Positions 40,311 to 51,630 are shown, counted from the first letter of the stretch. The stretch is DNA of 64,000 bases from Candidatus Kapaibacterium sp. (GCA_026418625.1 JAOABA010000056.1:62001-126000), one strand, 5' to 3'. Translations and numbers: made by a program. Notes: generated by a model from the letters alone, not told the origin.

Positions 40311-41792
40311 TCATTTTTTCTTATTTTTATATTTAAAATAGAGATAGAAAGGAACTCCTAACAAAACAAGCAATAATCCAAATAGTGATTTGATTATTCT
40401 TGGTTCACCTGCAGCAAAATTGTTATTTATAAAATTCAATATATCAGAATATAAAGTAAAACCAACGAAAAATATTGAAAAAATCACAAAAATTGCCGGA
40501 ACAAAAGGATAACCAAAAACTTTATATGGTCTGGGATGGTCGGGCATTTTCTTTCTAAGCACAAAAACCCCATAAGCTCCTAAACCATAAAATATCCAAC
40601 TAACAAATATTAGCATATCAGTCAGAGTATCAAAAGTTCCACTAAGAACAAGGATTGAGGTCCAAACAGCTTGAAAGAAAAGTGAGTTAGCAGGTGTGTG
40701 AAATTTTGGATGAGTTCTGCCATAAATGTCAAAGAAAACTTTTTTCTTGGACATAGCATAGTAAACTCTTGCACTTACCATTATTGTTCCGTTTGATGTT
40801 CCAAAGGTTGAAATCATAACTGCAGCCGCAATGAAGGCGCCACCATATACACCTAAGAATTTCACTGCTGCATCGGAAGCTACTAATTTCGAGTTAACCA
40901 TCTCATCAATTGGAAGTATATATAAATACACCAAATTAATCAATAAATAGACAATAATAACAATCAATGTTCCAAAAAATAAACCCAATGGTATATTTTT
41001 TCGGGGATTTTTGACTTCTCCAGATATATATGTAATGTTATTCCAGCCATCATAAGCCCAAAAAGCTCCCGATAGAGCCATAATAATTCCAAAAAACAAA
41101 CTGCTTTGTGAAGTTTGAAATGTGAGGTCTTTTGAAAAATTTTCAAAAGAGCCAACCCCGCTTGAAAACCCAAAAATTACTAAAAATAATATTGCAGAGA
41201 CTTTCATAATCGTAAAAAAAGCAGAAAGCCCACCACCAAATTTTACACCGAGATAATTTACAGTTGTTAAAAAAATAACTACAAGAATAGTTAGTGATTT
41301 GACACCTATATTTGCTAGTGGTGCGACTTCTCCTATGAAGGGAATGAACAAAACAACACTCTTTTCGATTTCTTCTGAAAAGTGTGGTAAAGGGAAGAAG
41401 AATTGAGTGTATTCAGCAAAAATGTAAGTTATGGAGGCAATAGAACCTGTTTGAACAACAGCAAGCATAGCCCAACCATATAGAAATGCAGTAAATTCTC
41501 CATACATTTTTTCAAAGTAAACATATTGCCCCCCGGTTTCTGATATCATTCCAGCTATTTCTGTGTTAGTCAATGCTCCAAATAAAGTAATAATTCCAGC
41601 TACAACCCAAATCATAAGGAGGAGTTCAGGTGAACCAAGTTGAGATGCCATAACCGCAGGCTTTTTGAAAATTCCGGAACCAATCATTGCTCCAATAACA
41701 ATAGTTACAGTCGTGAAAAGACCCAGTTGCTGCACCAGACCTTTATTGTTTGAAATTCCGTTTTTGTCCATATATTTTTGTTTTACTGCCAA
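40311..41792 (-). CDS. APC family amino acid permease
   Basis: [63 protein letters not shown]; 12 TM pattern. Confidence 0.9.
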   Translation of the reverse strand: MAVKQKYMDKNGISNNKGLVQQLGLFTTVTIVIGAMIGSGIFKKPAVMASQLGSPELLLMIWVVAGIITLFGALTNTEIAGMISETGGQYVYFEKMYGEFTAFLYGWAMLAVVQTGSIASITYIFAEYTQFFFPLPHFSEEIEKSVVLFIPFIGEVAPLANIGVKSLTILVVIFLTTVNYLGVKFGGGLSAFFTIMKVSAILFLVIFGFSSGVGSFENFSKDLTFQTSQSSLFFGIIMALSGAFWAYDGWNNITYISGEVKNPRKNIPLGLFFGTLIVIIVYLLINLVYLYILPIDEMVNSKLVASDAAVKFLGVYGGAFIAAAVMISTFGTSNGTIMVSARVYYAMSKKKVFFDIYGRTHPKFHTPANSLFFQAVWTSILVLSGTFDTLTDMLIFVSWIFYGLGAYGVFVLRKKMPDHPRPYKVFGYPFVPAIFVIFSIFFVGFTLYSDILNFINNNFAAGEPRIIKSLFGLLLVLLGVPFYLYFKYKNKKK

Positions 41793-41807
41793 AAAAAAAT
41801 TAAAAAA

Positions 41808-42779
41808 TCATTTTTCCGGTGGAGGTGGCTCAGAAAATAATAGCTGCCCGGGATTCTGAGTGATTTTACGCATTGTTCTTTGTATTTGTTTATTTGTCAA
41901 ATTAACACTTTGCATTGTTTCTCCCATTGTGAAAAGAACTGTTTCAGTTCTTAAACCAAGAATATTTAAAATTTCACTTGTTTTTAGCATAACAGAGTCA
42001 TACTGAGAAACAATATTAGTGACTTTTCCGGGCAGGTCAATCCTAATAAATTGAGATTGAATTGTATCAGAGAGATTCTCGAGATTTGTTGATGTTCTTT
42101 TAAGGCTTTCGGTAGTATTGACCAAGTTCGCAAGAATAGCCGAGCTATCTGTTTTTGCTAAGATATCTGATAAAGTTTTGCTTGATTTTTCGAGCTCTGA
42201 AATGATATTATAAAGTTTTTGATTATTAAAGAAATTTGATGAGGCGTTTAGAAAAGATACCATCTCGTCAGAAACTTCTTTATATCTGAATTGTAGTAAT
42301 TTATTGAGAACATCTCTGGCTGCTATTTCAATTTCTTCAATCCCCGATGGAGAGGAATAAATAACTGGATGAATAGGTTTGAAAGTCAGAATTGGGTGCA
42401 TTTTAGCTATTAAAGAGTCTGAAGGATAATGCAACTGCAGAAATTTATTTCCAGCTAAACCAGACATTTCGGATTTAACTCTAAGGTCATCATCAATTTT
42501 TATTTTACTATCAATTTCCATAACTACTTCAATTAGCTTACCGTCAGGTGCAACATCTATGTTTTTTATATTTCCAACTGGCACTCCTAAATATTTAACC
42601 GGTGAGCCTTTTTCCAGTCCTTGAACAGAACCTTCGAAATATGTAACATATAAACTTGTTTGTTTTAGAAATTGTTGAGTGCCTAACCAGATAATACCTC
42701 CGATTAGAATTAATGTTCCTACAAGAACAAAAATCCCGATTAAAAAAGGACTAGTTTTTTTTCTTGTTCTGTTTTTCAT
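41808..42779 (-). CDS. mlaD: MlaD/MCE domain lipid-transport substrate-binding protein
   Basis: N-terminal TM then YVTYFEGSVQGLEKGSPVKYLGVPVGNIKNIDVAPDG; LAGNKFLQLHYP. Confidence 0.88.
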   Translation of the reverse strand: MKNRTRKKTSPFLIGIFVLVGTLILIGGIIWLGTQQFLKQTSLYVTYFEGSVQGLEKGSPVKYLGVPVGNIKNIDVAPDGKLIEVVMEIDSKIKIDDDLRVKSEMSGLAGNKFLQLHYPSDSLIAKMHPILTFKPIHPVIYSSPSGIEEIEIAARDVLNKLLQFRYKEVSDEMVSFLNASSNFFNNQKLYNIISELEKSSKTLSDILAKTDSSAILANLVNTTESLKRTSTNLENLSDTIQSQFIRIDLPGKVTNIVSQYDSVMLKTSEILNILGLRTETVLFTMGETMQSVNLTNKQIQRTMRKITQNPGQLLFSEPPPPEK

Positions 42780-42795
42780 ATTTATACCTTTTTAA

Positions 42796-43575
42796 TTAGG
42801 GTAATCTATTGAAAAATTTATAAATTTTTTCGTCATCCTGTCTTTTCTTTAAGTCTGCTGGAGAACCTACTGCAGCAATTCCGCGAATATCTCTATCAAG
42901 CACAAGAACTCTGTCGGCAATATTCAATATACTACTTAAATCGTGAGAAACAACGATAACAGTAGTCTTGAGTGCTTTGTTTAGTTCTTTAATTAATAAA
43001 TCAAGTGAAGCAGAAGTAACTGGATCAAGACCAGAAGAAGGCTCATCCAAACAGAGAATCGAAGGATCAAGAGCCAAGGCACGGGCAATTGCAGCTCTTT
43101 TTTTCATCCCTCCGCTAATTTCAGCAGGATAATAGTCATAAAATTCAGCCAGACCGACCAATGCTAATTTAAGTATTGATAGCTCTTTGATTTGCTCAAA
43201 AGATAAATTTGTAAATTTTTCTAATACCAGTTCAATGTTTTCACCGATAGTAAGTGAAGCCAACAAACCACCTGATTGAAACATAACACCAAATTTTCTG
43301 AGGATAGCTTCTCTTTTTTGGCTATGTGAATTTATCAAATCCTCGCCTTCGACGAAAATATCGCCTTCATAAGGTGTTTCGATGCCAATTATTTGTCTTA
43401 AGAGAGTGCTTTTTCCACAACCACTTCTTCCAGCTATAAAAAAAATTTCTCCAAATTTTATTTCGAAATTGATATTTTGTAAAACGAATTCACTATTGTA
43501 TTTTACGCTTAAATTCTTGCATTCAATATGCTTAAACTGGGTCATTAGCATAAATTTAAAATAACCGTTAATCAC
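42796..43575 (-). CDS. mlaF: MlaF-like ABC transporter ATP-binding protein
   Basis: AGRSGCGKSTLLRQIIG; EISGGMKKRAAIARALALDPSILCLDEPSSGLDPVTSASLD. The -SGGM(K/R)KR- motif is MlaF-typical. Confidence 0.88.
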   Translation of the reverse strand: MINGYFKFMLMTQFKHIECKNLSVKYNSEFVLQNINFEIKFGEIFFIAGRSGCGKSTLLRQIIGIETPYEGDIFVEGEDLINSHSQKREAILRKFGVMFQSGGLLASLTIGENIELVLEKFTNLSFEQIKELSILKLALVGLAEFYDYYPAEISGGMKKRAAIARALALDPSILCLDEPSSGLDPVTSASLDLLIKELNKALKTTVIVVSHDLSSILNIADRVLVLDRDIRGIAAVGSPADLKKRQDDEKIYKFFNRLP

Positions 43576-43750
43576 ATTTAGAAATTATGAATATTTTGAT
43601 AAATAATAATAAAAAATGTAGTAAAAAATGTTACAAATAAATCATATTAATAATTACATAAATTAAAGTAACTAATTTACATTTGATGTGTTATAATAAA
43701 TGTATATTACAATTTAGAAAACATAATTAAAAAAAATGATGAGGTAGAAG

Positions 43751-46700
43751 ATGAGAAAAATTTACATAGTAATAATATTATTTTTGCTATTCAATATAAA
43801 TGCATTTAGTAGGATATTTCCTCATTTAGATGTAAGAGTTAATAATAATCCTTATCCCGGTTACATTTTTATAGGACCTATTGCAACTAATTACCTTGGA
43901 ATTTACGATTCTTATGGTGAAGTTCCATATTACACAAAAATGTCCGACGAAGGTTCGAGATATATAAATTTGGAAGTTCAACCAAATGGATTACTATCAG
44001 CTTTTGATATGATTTTTAAAGTTTGGTATCTTCTTGATGAAAATTTAAATGTTGTTGATTCTGTTAAAGCAGCTCCTCCTTATGAAGCAGACTTTCACTC
44101 ATTTAGAGTTTTACCTAACGGTAATTATCTTTTACTTGCTACGGATATGAGAAGAGTCGATATGAGCCAATATTTAGAGAATGGCAATAAAGAAGCGATG
44201 GTAACAGGCTTTGTCATACAGGAAATAGACAGAAATTCAAGAAGTGCTGTATTTCAGTGGAACACTTTCGATCATTTTAGCATTCTTGATGTTGCTGACA
44301 CGAATGATTTGCTCGAAGCCAATCCACTTCCCTTTCACTGTAATTCGGTGTTAAAGGACTCTCAAGGAAACTACTTGCTATCCAGTAGAAATATGGATGA
44401 AATCACAAAAATACGAGGCACTGACGGTGCAATAATCTGGAGAATGGGAGGTTCAAGGTGCAAGAATAATCAATTTAGGTTTGTCAATGATACTATTAAT
44501 GGCTTTTTTGGATTTTCACACACTCACGATATCTCAATAAATTCTAATGGCAGATTAATGGTTTTTGATAATGGTAATTTAAAACCAACACAATATTCCA
44601 GAGTTGTAGAATATTCTATCAATGAAACTAATAAAACAGTCACAAAAACTTGGGAATATGATGCTGATAGGAGTGTCTTTTCTGGTTATATGGGCAGCGT
44701 TCAGGAATTGCCAAATGGAGATTTGTTTATTGGTTGGGGTGGAAGTGACGGCGGCACTCACGGTAAACTTCTTTCAGAAATCACAAGAAATGGTGATGTC
44801 CTATTCGAGATGGAAGGAACTCAATATGGAACCTACAGGGCTTTAAAGCACATTTTCAAAATGAACGCAGTGGTTAAATCTGTTGGTTCAGCTGGAACTT
44901 ACGATTTTAATGATACGAAATATACAACTGGAGTTAAACTCACGCTAAACTCTGTTACAGGTTTAGGAAATGTCTACGTTCAAAAACATAATTATGAACC
45001 ATATAATTTGACTTTTTCAGATGAAGAAGAGCCTTGTAATGTCTTACCCTATAGATGGGTAATTAGCAAAAGGAATGTTAATTTTGGTTCGGCTGTAGTA
45101 AAGATAAATGTAAACTCCTTGGGTAATAGTTTAAATCCAAATTATTTGAAAATTTACTACCGTTCTACTGAGCATCAAGGGACATTTGCTCTATTAACAA
45201 CAACCTATAATCAATCTGAAAATACAATATCTGCCACAATTAACTCCACAGGTGAATTAATAGTAGCCTATAACGATGTTTCGATTATTACTTTGCTAAA
45301 ACCTTTCGATTTGTCAATCAATCAGGAATATACCACAACATTGCAGTGGACAAGAATCAGTCAAAGCGAAACATATAACCTGCAGGTTGCAAAAGATGGA
45401 GAATTTCAGGAGATAGTATTTGATACTACAAACTTAAGGAACAATGAGTATGTTCTCAGAAACTTACAACCAGCCACTAAATACTATTGGCGAGTTAGTT
45501 CGCAAAGTGCTGCTTGCTCATCAAAATGGTCAAAAGTTTTTTCATTCAAGACAAGAATAAAATCACCAACACTTTATTTTCCCTTCAATAACCGTGTTAA
45601 TATACCAATTGAAGGAGAATTAAATTGGGTCTCAACACAAGAAGCAACACAATATCATTTACAAATTTCTAAGAATCCTGAATTTTCGATGCTTGTTGAA
45701 AATGTTCAAGGACTGACTTTTGCCAATTTTCATTATGCCAATCTTGAATATTTTACAGACTATTATTGGCGTGTTTGTGCTGTTAATGGCGAAGAAATAA
45801 GCAATTGGTCTGATGTTTGGACATTTAGGACTGTAATGGGAAAAGTTCAACACTCATTTCCCACCAATGATACAATCAACCAACAAATCAATTTAGTTCT
45901 GCATTGGAACAAATTAAAAGGTGCAGATATGTATCAAGTGCAAGTATCATTGGATTCGAACTTCAGGAACTACATTCTCAATACTTCAGGTATACAGGAT
46001 ACATTTCTTTTGGTTAAAGATTTAAAACACTCAACCATTTATTTCTGGAGGGTTCGAGCTACAAATAAGGATGGTAACAATGAATGGTCCGCACCTTGGC
46101 ATTTTGAAACTTTGATGGATAAAATTACCCTAAATTCTCCCAAAAATAATACTTTAAATGTTTCTACCACAGTTTTACTACTTTGGAATGCTTTACCACA
46201 AGCTCAAAATTATATTGTCAACATTTCAACTGATATAAATTTTGAAAATAATACAACTACATTATTTACAAATCCATCTTATTATCAACTAAAAAATCTT
46301 CAATATGACACGAAATATTATTGGAGAGTCAAAGCTGTAAATGGTCAAAAATTTGGTGAGTGGTCTGATGTTTATACATTTACAACCCATAAAAAAGACA
46401 GATTGGCAATGCCACAATTATTCAGCCCAATAAATCATCAAACTAAAGTGTCAATCAATCCAATAATAAGTTGGAATTTAACTGAAAATGCTCTTACCTA
46501 CAACGTTCAAGTTGCTCTTGACGAGAATTTCTCTGAACTAATTGCTGAAGCTTCAAACATCACTGCTACTGAATTTCAGCTTTATGGCTTGAGCTATAAT
46601 ACAATTTATTACTGGCGTGTGATGGCAAAAAATCAAATGTCAGATAGCGAATGGTCTGAAACTTGGTCATTTTTAACTCAATTACAAAAACCAGTATTAC

Positions 46701-47263
46701 TTTCTCCGGCTAATAACTCTGTTATTGATGCATTAATGATTCATCTTGAATGGGAGCCAGTTAATGGAGCAACAAAATATAATCTTCAAGTTTCAGAATA
46801 CGATGATTTTAGTGTCAACACAGTAAAATCGAATGATTTAGGTTTAACAAAAGTTGATATCAATGATTTAAAGCAGGATGTTGATTACTACTGGCGAGTT
46901 ATGGCTTTAACCGATATTAATGAAAGTGATTGGTCTCAAGTTCGTTCGTTCAAACTTAAGCCTGTTAATAATATTACCGATGAATTTTTATTCGACATTA
47001 ATAATAGGTTAGTTGTATATCCAAATCCAGCAAGTACAAAGGTAATTTTTAGATTGGAAAGTTCTGATGGTGAACTTGGTGTTAATGGTATAAATGGCAT
47101 TGACATTTATGATGCAATTGGTTATAAAGTTCTTGAAATCAGTTCCTCAAACCCGAATAATGAATTGATTGTCAACATTGAGAATCTTCCACAAGGTTTG
47201 TATAACTATGTGCTAAGATTCGGCAACCATCTGCACAATGGCAGAATAATAAAAATAGACTAA
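43751..47263 (+). CDS. Arylsulfotransferase (ASST)-like beta-propeller + repeated FN3 domains + T9SS sorting domain
   Basis: DFHSFRVLPNGNYLLLATDMRRVD, HCNSVLKDSQGNYLLSSRNMDEITKI, GAIIWRMGG, FSHTHDISINSNGRLMVFDNGN; then about 6 FN3 units ending (Y)YWRVxAxN...W; C-terminal VYPNPASTKVIFRLES. Confidence 0.85.
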   Translation: MRKIYIVIILFLLFNINAFSRIFPHLDVRVNNNPYPGYIFIGPIATNYLGIYDSYGEVPYYTKMSDEGSRYINLEVQPNGLLSAFDMIFKVWYLLDENLNVVDSVKAAPPYEADFHSFRVLPNGNYLLLATDMRRVDMSQYLENGNKEAMVTGFVIQEIDRNSRSAVFQWNTFDHFSILDVADTNDLLEANPLPFHCNSVLKDSQGNYLLSSRNMDEITKIRGTDGAIIWRMGGSRCKNNQFRFVNDTINGFFGFSHTHDISINSNGRLMVFDNGNLKPTQYSRVVEYSINETNKTVTKTWEYDADRSVFSGYMGSVQELPNGDLFIGWGGSDGGTHGKLLSEITRNGDVLFEMEGTQYGTYRALKHIFKMNAVVKSVGSAGTYDFNDTKYTTGVKLTLNSVTGLGNVYVQKHNYEPYNLTFSDEEEPCNVLPYRWVISKRNVNFGSAVVKINVNSLGNSLNPNYLKIYYRSTEHQGTFALLTTTYNQSENTISATINSTGELIVAYNDVSIITLLKPFDLSINQEYTTTLQWTRISQSETYNLQVAKDGEFQEIVFDTTNLRNNEYVLRNLQPATKYYWRVSSQSAACSSKWSKVFSFKTRIKSPTLYFPFNNRVNIPIEGELNWVSTQEATQYHLQISKNPEFSMLVENVQGLTFANFHYANLEYFTDYYWRVCAVNGEEISNWSDVWTFRTVMGKVQHSFPTNDTINQQINLVLHWNKLKGADMYQVQVSLDSNFRNYILNTSGIQDTFLLVKDLKHSTIYFWRVRATNKDGNNEWSAPWHFETLMDKITLNSPKNNTLNVSTTVLLLWNALPQAQNYIVNISTDINFENNTTTLFTNPSYYQLKNLQYDTKYYWRVKAVNGQKFGEWSDVYTFTTHKKDRLAMPQLFSPINHQTKVSINPIISWNLTENALTYNVQVALDENFSELIAEASNITATEFQLYGLSYNTIYYWRVMAKNQMSDSEWSETWSFLTQLQKPVLLSPANNSVIDALMIHLEWEPVNGATKYNLQVSEYDDFSVNTVKSNDLGLTKVDINDLKQDVDYYWRVMALTDINESDWSQVRSFKLKPVNNITDEFLFDINNRLVVYPNPASTKVIFRLESSDGELGVNGINGIDIYDAIGYKVLEISSSNPNNELIVNIENLPQGLYNYVLRFGNHLHNGRIIKID

Positions 47264-47287
47264 TATTTTTAAATTCTTATCAAACAG

Positions 47288-47327
47288 GGGTGTTTGAGCT
47301 ACTTTGGTAGAACAAACACCCTTTTTT
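47288..47327 (+). terminator. Rho-independent terminator after the ASST/FN3 gene
   Basis: gggtgttt...aaacaccc followed by tttttt. Confidence 0.8.
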
Positions 47328-47339
47328 GTTATTAATTTA

Positions 47340-47850
47340 CCACCTCTTCATCCTCCCAATCAGTCATTCCTTTGAAGGCAGAAATATGAAATCAGGCTTT
47401 AAAGGAAGTTTGTCAAAATTGAATAGCCACTACTTTCAAGTAGTGGGCAAAAAAATTATTTAGTGCCTTCTGATAGAATAGTCAACCCTTTCCGTGCAAC
47501 AAAAGATATCCTACACCTCTAAGGTGTAGGACATCTGAAAAAAATTTATTGTCACTCTGAACGAAGTGAAGAGTCTATTATAAATCAATGACTTATGTGA
47601 TATGGATTCTTCGCCTTCAGCTCCGAATGACTGGTTTTTACACAGACTTGGAGGCAGGAGTCTTAGAGTAATAAAGAGATTCCTTGACAAGCAAGGAATG
47701 ACAAGGGAGAAGGAGATTCCTGTCTGCACAGGAATGACAGGGAAGTTGGGTAACTTCACTCCAGCAGAAGAGTCTATGTTAAAAGTATAGAAAATTAGAA
47801 AAAGTCACTCTGAACGAAGTGAAGAGTGCTTTTACACAGCCTCAAGACTA
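47340..47850. repeat. Dispersed intergenic repeat copy C
   Basis: T9SS-like tail aagtttgtcaaaattgaatag (KFVKIE*), hairpin ccactactttcaagtagtgg (47427-47446), hairpin agatatcctacacctctaaggtgtaggacatct (47504-47536), ctctgaacgaagtgaagag twice; also an attcctgtctgcacaggaat inverted repeat. Confidence 0.85.
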
Positions 47851-48033
47851 AGTATTTTTCGAAAATTATTCTTTAGTAATATGAATTCATATAAAAACTA
47901 TCTTTTTTCCAATTTCAACGAAAAAAATTTGGATGAATAAATTATGTTATGAGTTCAAATATAATTTTTTGATTAATTATTTTTAATTATATTGCTAAGT
48001 ATAATTTTATTTTTTATAATAAAGGAGTTTTTT

Positions 48034-48546
48034 ATGAAGTTGAAACTATTTTTCGCAGCAATGATACTAATGCTTGGATTTGCTTTATCTAATCCATTAA
48101 ACGCAAAAGAAGTTTATTCAAATGCTATATCAGCAAATCCTCTTGGTTTGGCTTTTGGTATCCTCAACGCTACTTACGAAACTCAATTATCACCACAAAA
48201 TTCCTTAACAATCAGCGGTTATTACTACAGTTGGGATGCTAATTGGGCTGCTTATGGTATTGGTGGTTCCTATCGCTGGTATATTGTTAAAGAGCAAGGT
48301 AAAAGAATCATTGAAGGTTTCAGCTTTGGTCCTATGGCTGCCTTTTCATTCTGGAGTTGGAAAGGTATTGGGACAGCTGATGGAGGAGCCACATTATCAA
48401 TTGGTATCGAAGGTGCCTATAAATGGGTTTTTGGTGGTTTTGTTGTTGAACCAATTCTTACTTTAAGCTTCCCTGTATCAAGATTTACAGGAGCCCCAGC
48501 TTACCAATCTTATGGCTTAGGTGTTAATCTTGGTTATGCTTGGTAA
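48034..48546 (+). CDS. Putative outer membrane beta-barrel protein
   Basis: ATG at 48034 with aaaggag RBS; signal peptide; alternating aromatic/Gly strands (ISGYYYSWDANWAAYGIGGSYRWY), ends ...GLGVNLGYAW. Confidence 0.7.
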   Translation: MKLKLFFAAMILMLGFALSNPLNAKEVYSNAISANPLGLAFGILNATYETQLSPQNSLTISGYYYSWDANWAAYGIGGSYRWYIVKEQGKRIIEGFSFGPMAAFSFWSWKGIGTADGGATLSIGIEGAYKWVFGGFVVEPILTLSFPVSRFTGAPAYQSYGLGVNLGYAW

Positions 48547-48653
48547 TAATTATTCAATAAGAAAATAAAGGTTGAATACAATATAAATCACCTACTCATT
48601 AACATTAAAAAGATTTGTTCTATAGATAAAAATAAATATTCTTCTTAATCTTA

Positions 48654-48693
48654 AAACCAGTGATGAGTCTATTTTCTTCACTGGTTTATTTTT
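48654..48693 (+). terminator. Rho-independent terminator
   Basis: aaaccagtga...tcactggttt followed by attttttttg. Confidence 0.75.
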
Positions 48694-48813
48694 TTTGGCT
48701 TTTGAACACGCTGCCTATGATTGAGCACAAAACAACAAATTATTTTTGTTATCATTTCTTTTCTTTCGTAATTTAGAAAATATATTTTTTTATTTATCAT
48801 AAAGGCATAAACT

Positions 48814-51087
48814 ATGATTTTCGATTTTGATATGATAAAAAATCATTATGAGACATTTGCGGAAAAAGTTGACAAAGCTAAAAAAGTCATCGGCAAACCA
48901 ATGAACCTTGCAGAAAAGATTTTGTATTCACATCTTTTTGAAACACAAGAACTAAGAGAATTCAAACGTGGCGCTGATTATGTAGATTTCAAACCCGACC
49001 GTGTTGCGATGCAGGATGCCACAGCCCAAATGGCATTACTTCAATTTATGTCTGCAGGACGACCCAAAGTTGCAGTGCCTTCAACTGTTCATTGCGACCA
49101 TCTGATAATTGCCAAAAAAGGTGCTGTTGATGATTTAAGTTTTGCCAAAGATTTGAACAAAGAAGTTTACGATTTCCTTGCATCAGTTTCTAATAAATAT
49201 GGAATTGGCTTTTGGAAGCCCGGATCAGGTATTATTCATCAGGTAATATTAGAAAATTATGCCTTTCCCGGTGGTATGATGATTGGAACTGATTCCCACA
49301 CAGTTAATGCCGGTGGCTTGGGAATGGTTGCCATTGGAGTAGGTGGTGCTGATGCTGTTGATGTGATGTCTGGAATGGCTTGGGAACTGCGCTTCCCGAA
49401 ATTTATTGGCGTTAAATTGACAGGCAAAATGAATGGCTGGACTTCTGCAAAAGATGTAATCCTTAAAGTAGCTGGTATTTTGACTGTCAAAGGAGGAACT
49501 GGGGCAATAGTAGAATATTTTGGCGAAGGTGCTAAAACGATTTCCTGCACTGGAAAAGGAACAATTTGTAATATGGGTGCTGAAATTGGAGCTACTACCT
49601 CAATCTTCGGTTATGACCAGAAAATGTATGATTATTTAGTAGCTACTGGCAGAAAAGAAATTGCCGATATGGCAGAAAATCTGAAATCATATCTTACTGG
49701 CGATGAAGAAGTTTATGCGGAACCTGAAAAATACTTTGACCAATTAATAGAAATCAATTTATCAGAATTAGAACCACACATAAATGGACCTTTCACGCCC
49801 GATTTGGCAACTCCTATATCCAAATTTCCTGAAGCAGTAAGAGAAAATGGGTGGCCCGAAAAACTCGAAGTTGGTTTGATAGGTTCTTGCACAAATTCAT
49901 CATACGAGGATATATCAAGGGCTGCTTCGATTGCTAAACAAGCTATTGATAAAAAATTGAAAGTAAAATCTGAATTCACAATAACACCCGGCTCTGAGCA
50001 GGTTCGTTACACTATCGAGCGTGATGGTTTTATTGAATTATTCGAAAAAATAGGGGGAGTAGTTCTTGCAAATGCTTGTGGTCCTTGTATTGGACAATGG
50101 GCAAGGCATGGAGCAGAAAAACAGGAAAAAAATTCTATCATCACTTCATTCAACCGTAATTTCGCTAAAAGAAATGACGGAAACCCCAACACGCACGGAT
50201 TTGTTGCCTCCCCGGAAATCGTTACTGCAATGACAATTGCCGGAAAACTTACATTTAATCCATTGACAGACCCGTTGATTAACGAGGAGGGAAAAGAAGT
50301 TTATCTTGAAGAGCCAATTGGTTATGAATTGCCACCCAAAGGTTTCGCTGTTGAAGATATGGGTTATCAGGAACCAGCAAAAGATGGCTCTTCTATTCAA
50401 GTGATTGTTAATCCAAATTCTGACAGATTGCAAATTCTTGAACCATTTGAGCCTTGGGATGGGAATGATTTTATAGGTTTGAAGCTTTTAATAAAAGTTA
50501 AAGGTAAATGCACTACTGACCACATTTCTATGGCTGGACCTTGGCTTAAATATAGAGGTCATCTGGATAATATTTCGAACAACCTCTTAACCGGAGCTGT
50601 TAACTATTTCAATAATAAAACTAATGAAATAAAAAATCAATTAACTGGTGAATACGGTCCTGTGCCTAAAATTCAAAGAGAATACAAGGCAAAAGGAATT
50701 GGAACTATCGTCGTTGGCGATGAAAATTATGGAGAAGGTTCCTCCAGAGAACACGCTGCTATGGAGCCAAGACATCTTGGAGTCAAGGTAATCCTTGTTA
50801 AATCTTTTGCAAGAATTCACGAAACGAATTTGAAAAAACAAGGAATGCTTGCTCTTACTTTTGAAAATAAAGATGATTATGAAAAAATTCAAGAAGATGA
50901 TACTCTTGATGTTATAGGTTTGAAAGAAATGGCTCCCGGAAAGCCTTTGACAATTGTTTTACATCATAAGGATGGATCAACTGAAGAAATCAAGGCTAAC
51001 CATAGCTATAACGAATCTCAAATTGAGTGGTTCAGAGCTGGTTCCGCTTTGAATATTATTAGAAAACAATTTGCTGAAAATAATTGA
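48814..51087 (+). CDS. Aconitate hydratase
   Basis: [75 protein letters not shown]. Confidence 0.95.
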   Translation: MIFDFDMIKNHYETFAEKVDKAKKVIGKPMNLAEKILYSHLFETQELREFKRGADYVDFKPDRVAMQDATAQMALLQFMSAGRPKVAVPSTVHCDHLIIAKKGAVDDLSFAKDLNKEVYDFLASVSNKYGIGFWKPGSGIIHQVILENYAFPGGMMIGTDSHTVNAGGLGMVAIGVGGADAVDVMSGMAWELRFPKFIGVKLTGKMNGWTSAKDVILKVAGILTVKGGTGAIVEYFGEGAKTISCTGKGTICNMGAEIGATTSIFGYDQKMYDYLVATGRKEIADMAENLKSYLTGDEEVYAEPEKYFDQLIEINLSELEPHINGPFTPDLATPISKFPEAVRENGWPEKLEVGLIGSCTNSSYEDISRAASIAKQAIDKKLKVKSEFTITPGSEQVRYTIERDGFIELFEKIGGVVLANACGPCIGQWARHGAEKQEKNSIITSFNRNFAKRNDGNPNTHGFVASPEIVTAMTIAGKLTFNPLTDPLINEEGKEVYLEEPIGYELPPKGFAVEDMGYQEPAKDGSSIQVIVNPNSDRLQILEPFEPWDGNDFIGLKLLIKVKGKCTTDHISMAGPWLKYRGHLDNISNNLLTGAVNYFNNKTNEIKNQLTGEYGPVPKIQREYKAKGIGTIVVGDENYGEGSSREHAAMEPRHLGVKVILVKSFARIHETNLKKQGMLALTFENKDDYEKIQEDDTLDVIGLKEMAPGKPLTIVLHHKDGSTEEIKANHSYNESQIEWFRAGSALNIIRKQFAENN

Positions 51088-51134
51088 TTTAATTTAAATA
51101 AAAAACAAAATAAAATAAAGATAAATATACTATT

Positions 51135-51630
51135 CCTAAGAGACTGTGTAAAAAGTATAGAGAATAGTTCTTCGCCATTCTGAACGAAGAGAAGAGACTA
51201 TTATTTTTCAGTGACTTCCACAACTTCCCCTGTCATTCCTGTGAAGACAGGAATCTGAAATAAAGATTTATAACAAACTTGGGGAGTGTGTTTTATCAGA
51301 AAAAATTCATCCGATAACTCTGAGTTATCGGATGAATATCGAACATTTGCCATCAGGAATTTACTATGTCCGTCTTGGCGATTGGGTGGGGAGTTTTGTT
51401 AAAATTGAATAGCCAATACTTTCAAGTAGTGGATAAAGAAAACTATAGTATTTCCCAGCGGAACGGTCAACCCTGTTTGGGCAACAAAAGATGTCCCACA
51501 CCTTAAAGGTGTAGGACATTTGAAAAAAATTTATTGTCATTCTGAACGAAGCGAAGAGACTATTTATTTATCAATGACTTAAACGATATGGATTCGAGGA
51601 GTCTAAGTGATTTTCCAACAAAAACAAATT
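51135..51630. repeat. Dispersed intergenic repeat copy D (includes a T9SS sorting-domain relic)
   Basis: Same module order as copy C: tgtcattcctgtgaagacaggaatctgaaat, CTD relic, ccaatactttcaagtagtgg (51413-51432), agatgtcccacaccttaaaggtgtaggacatt (51489-51521), attctgaacgaagcgaagagactatt, tcaatgacttaaacgatatggattc. Confidence 0.85.
51245..51412 (+). pseudogene. Orphan T9SS type A C-terminal sorting domain relic
   Basis: In-frame ESEIKIYNKLGECVLSEKIHPITLSYRMNIEHLPSGIYYVRLGDWVGSFVKIE* (TAG 51410-51412); TGA directly upstream at 51242-51244 and no RBS/start for a passenger. Confidence 0.75.

Noticed and set aside
47511-47790. 82-aa and 62-aa ORFs in the 47.5-47.8 kb region
   Set aside because: They are translations of the intergenic repeat (FPVIPVQTGIS..VIPCLSRNL pattern comes from the CATTCCTGTCTGCACAGGAATGAC palindromes), not genes.
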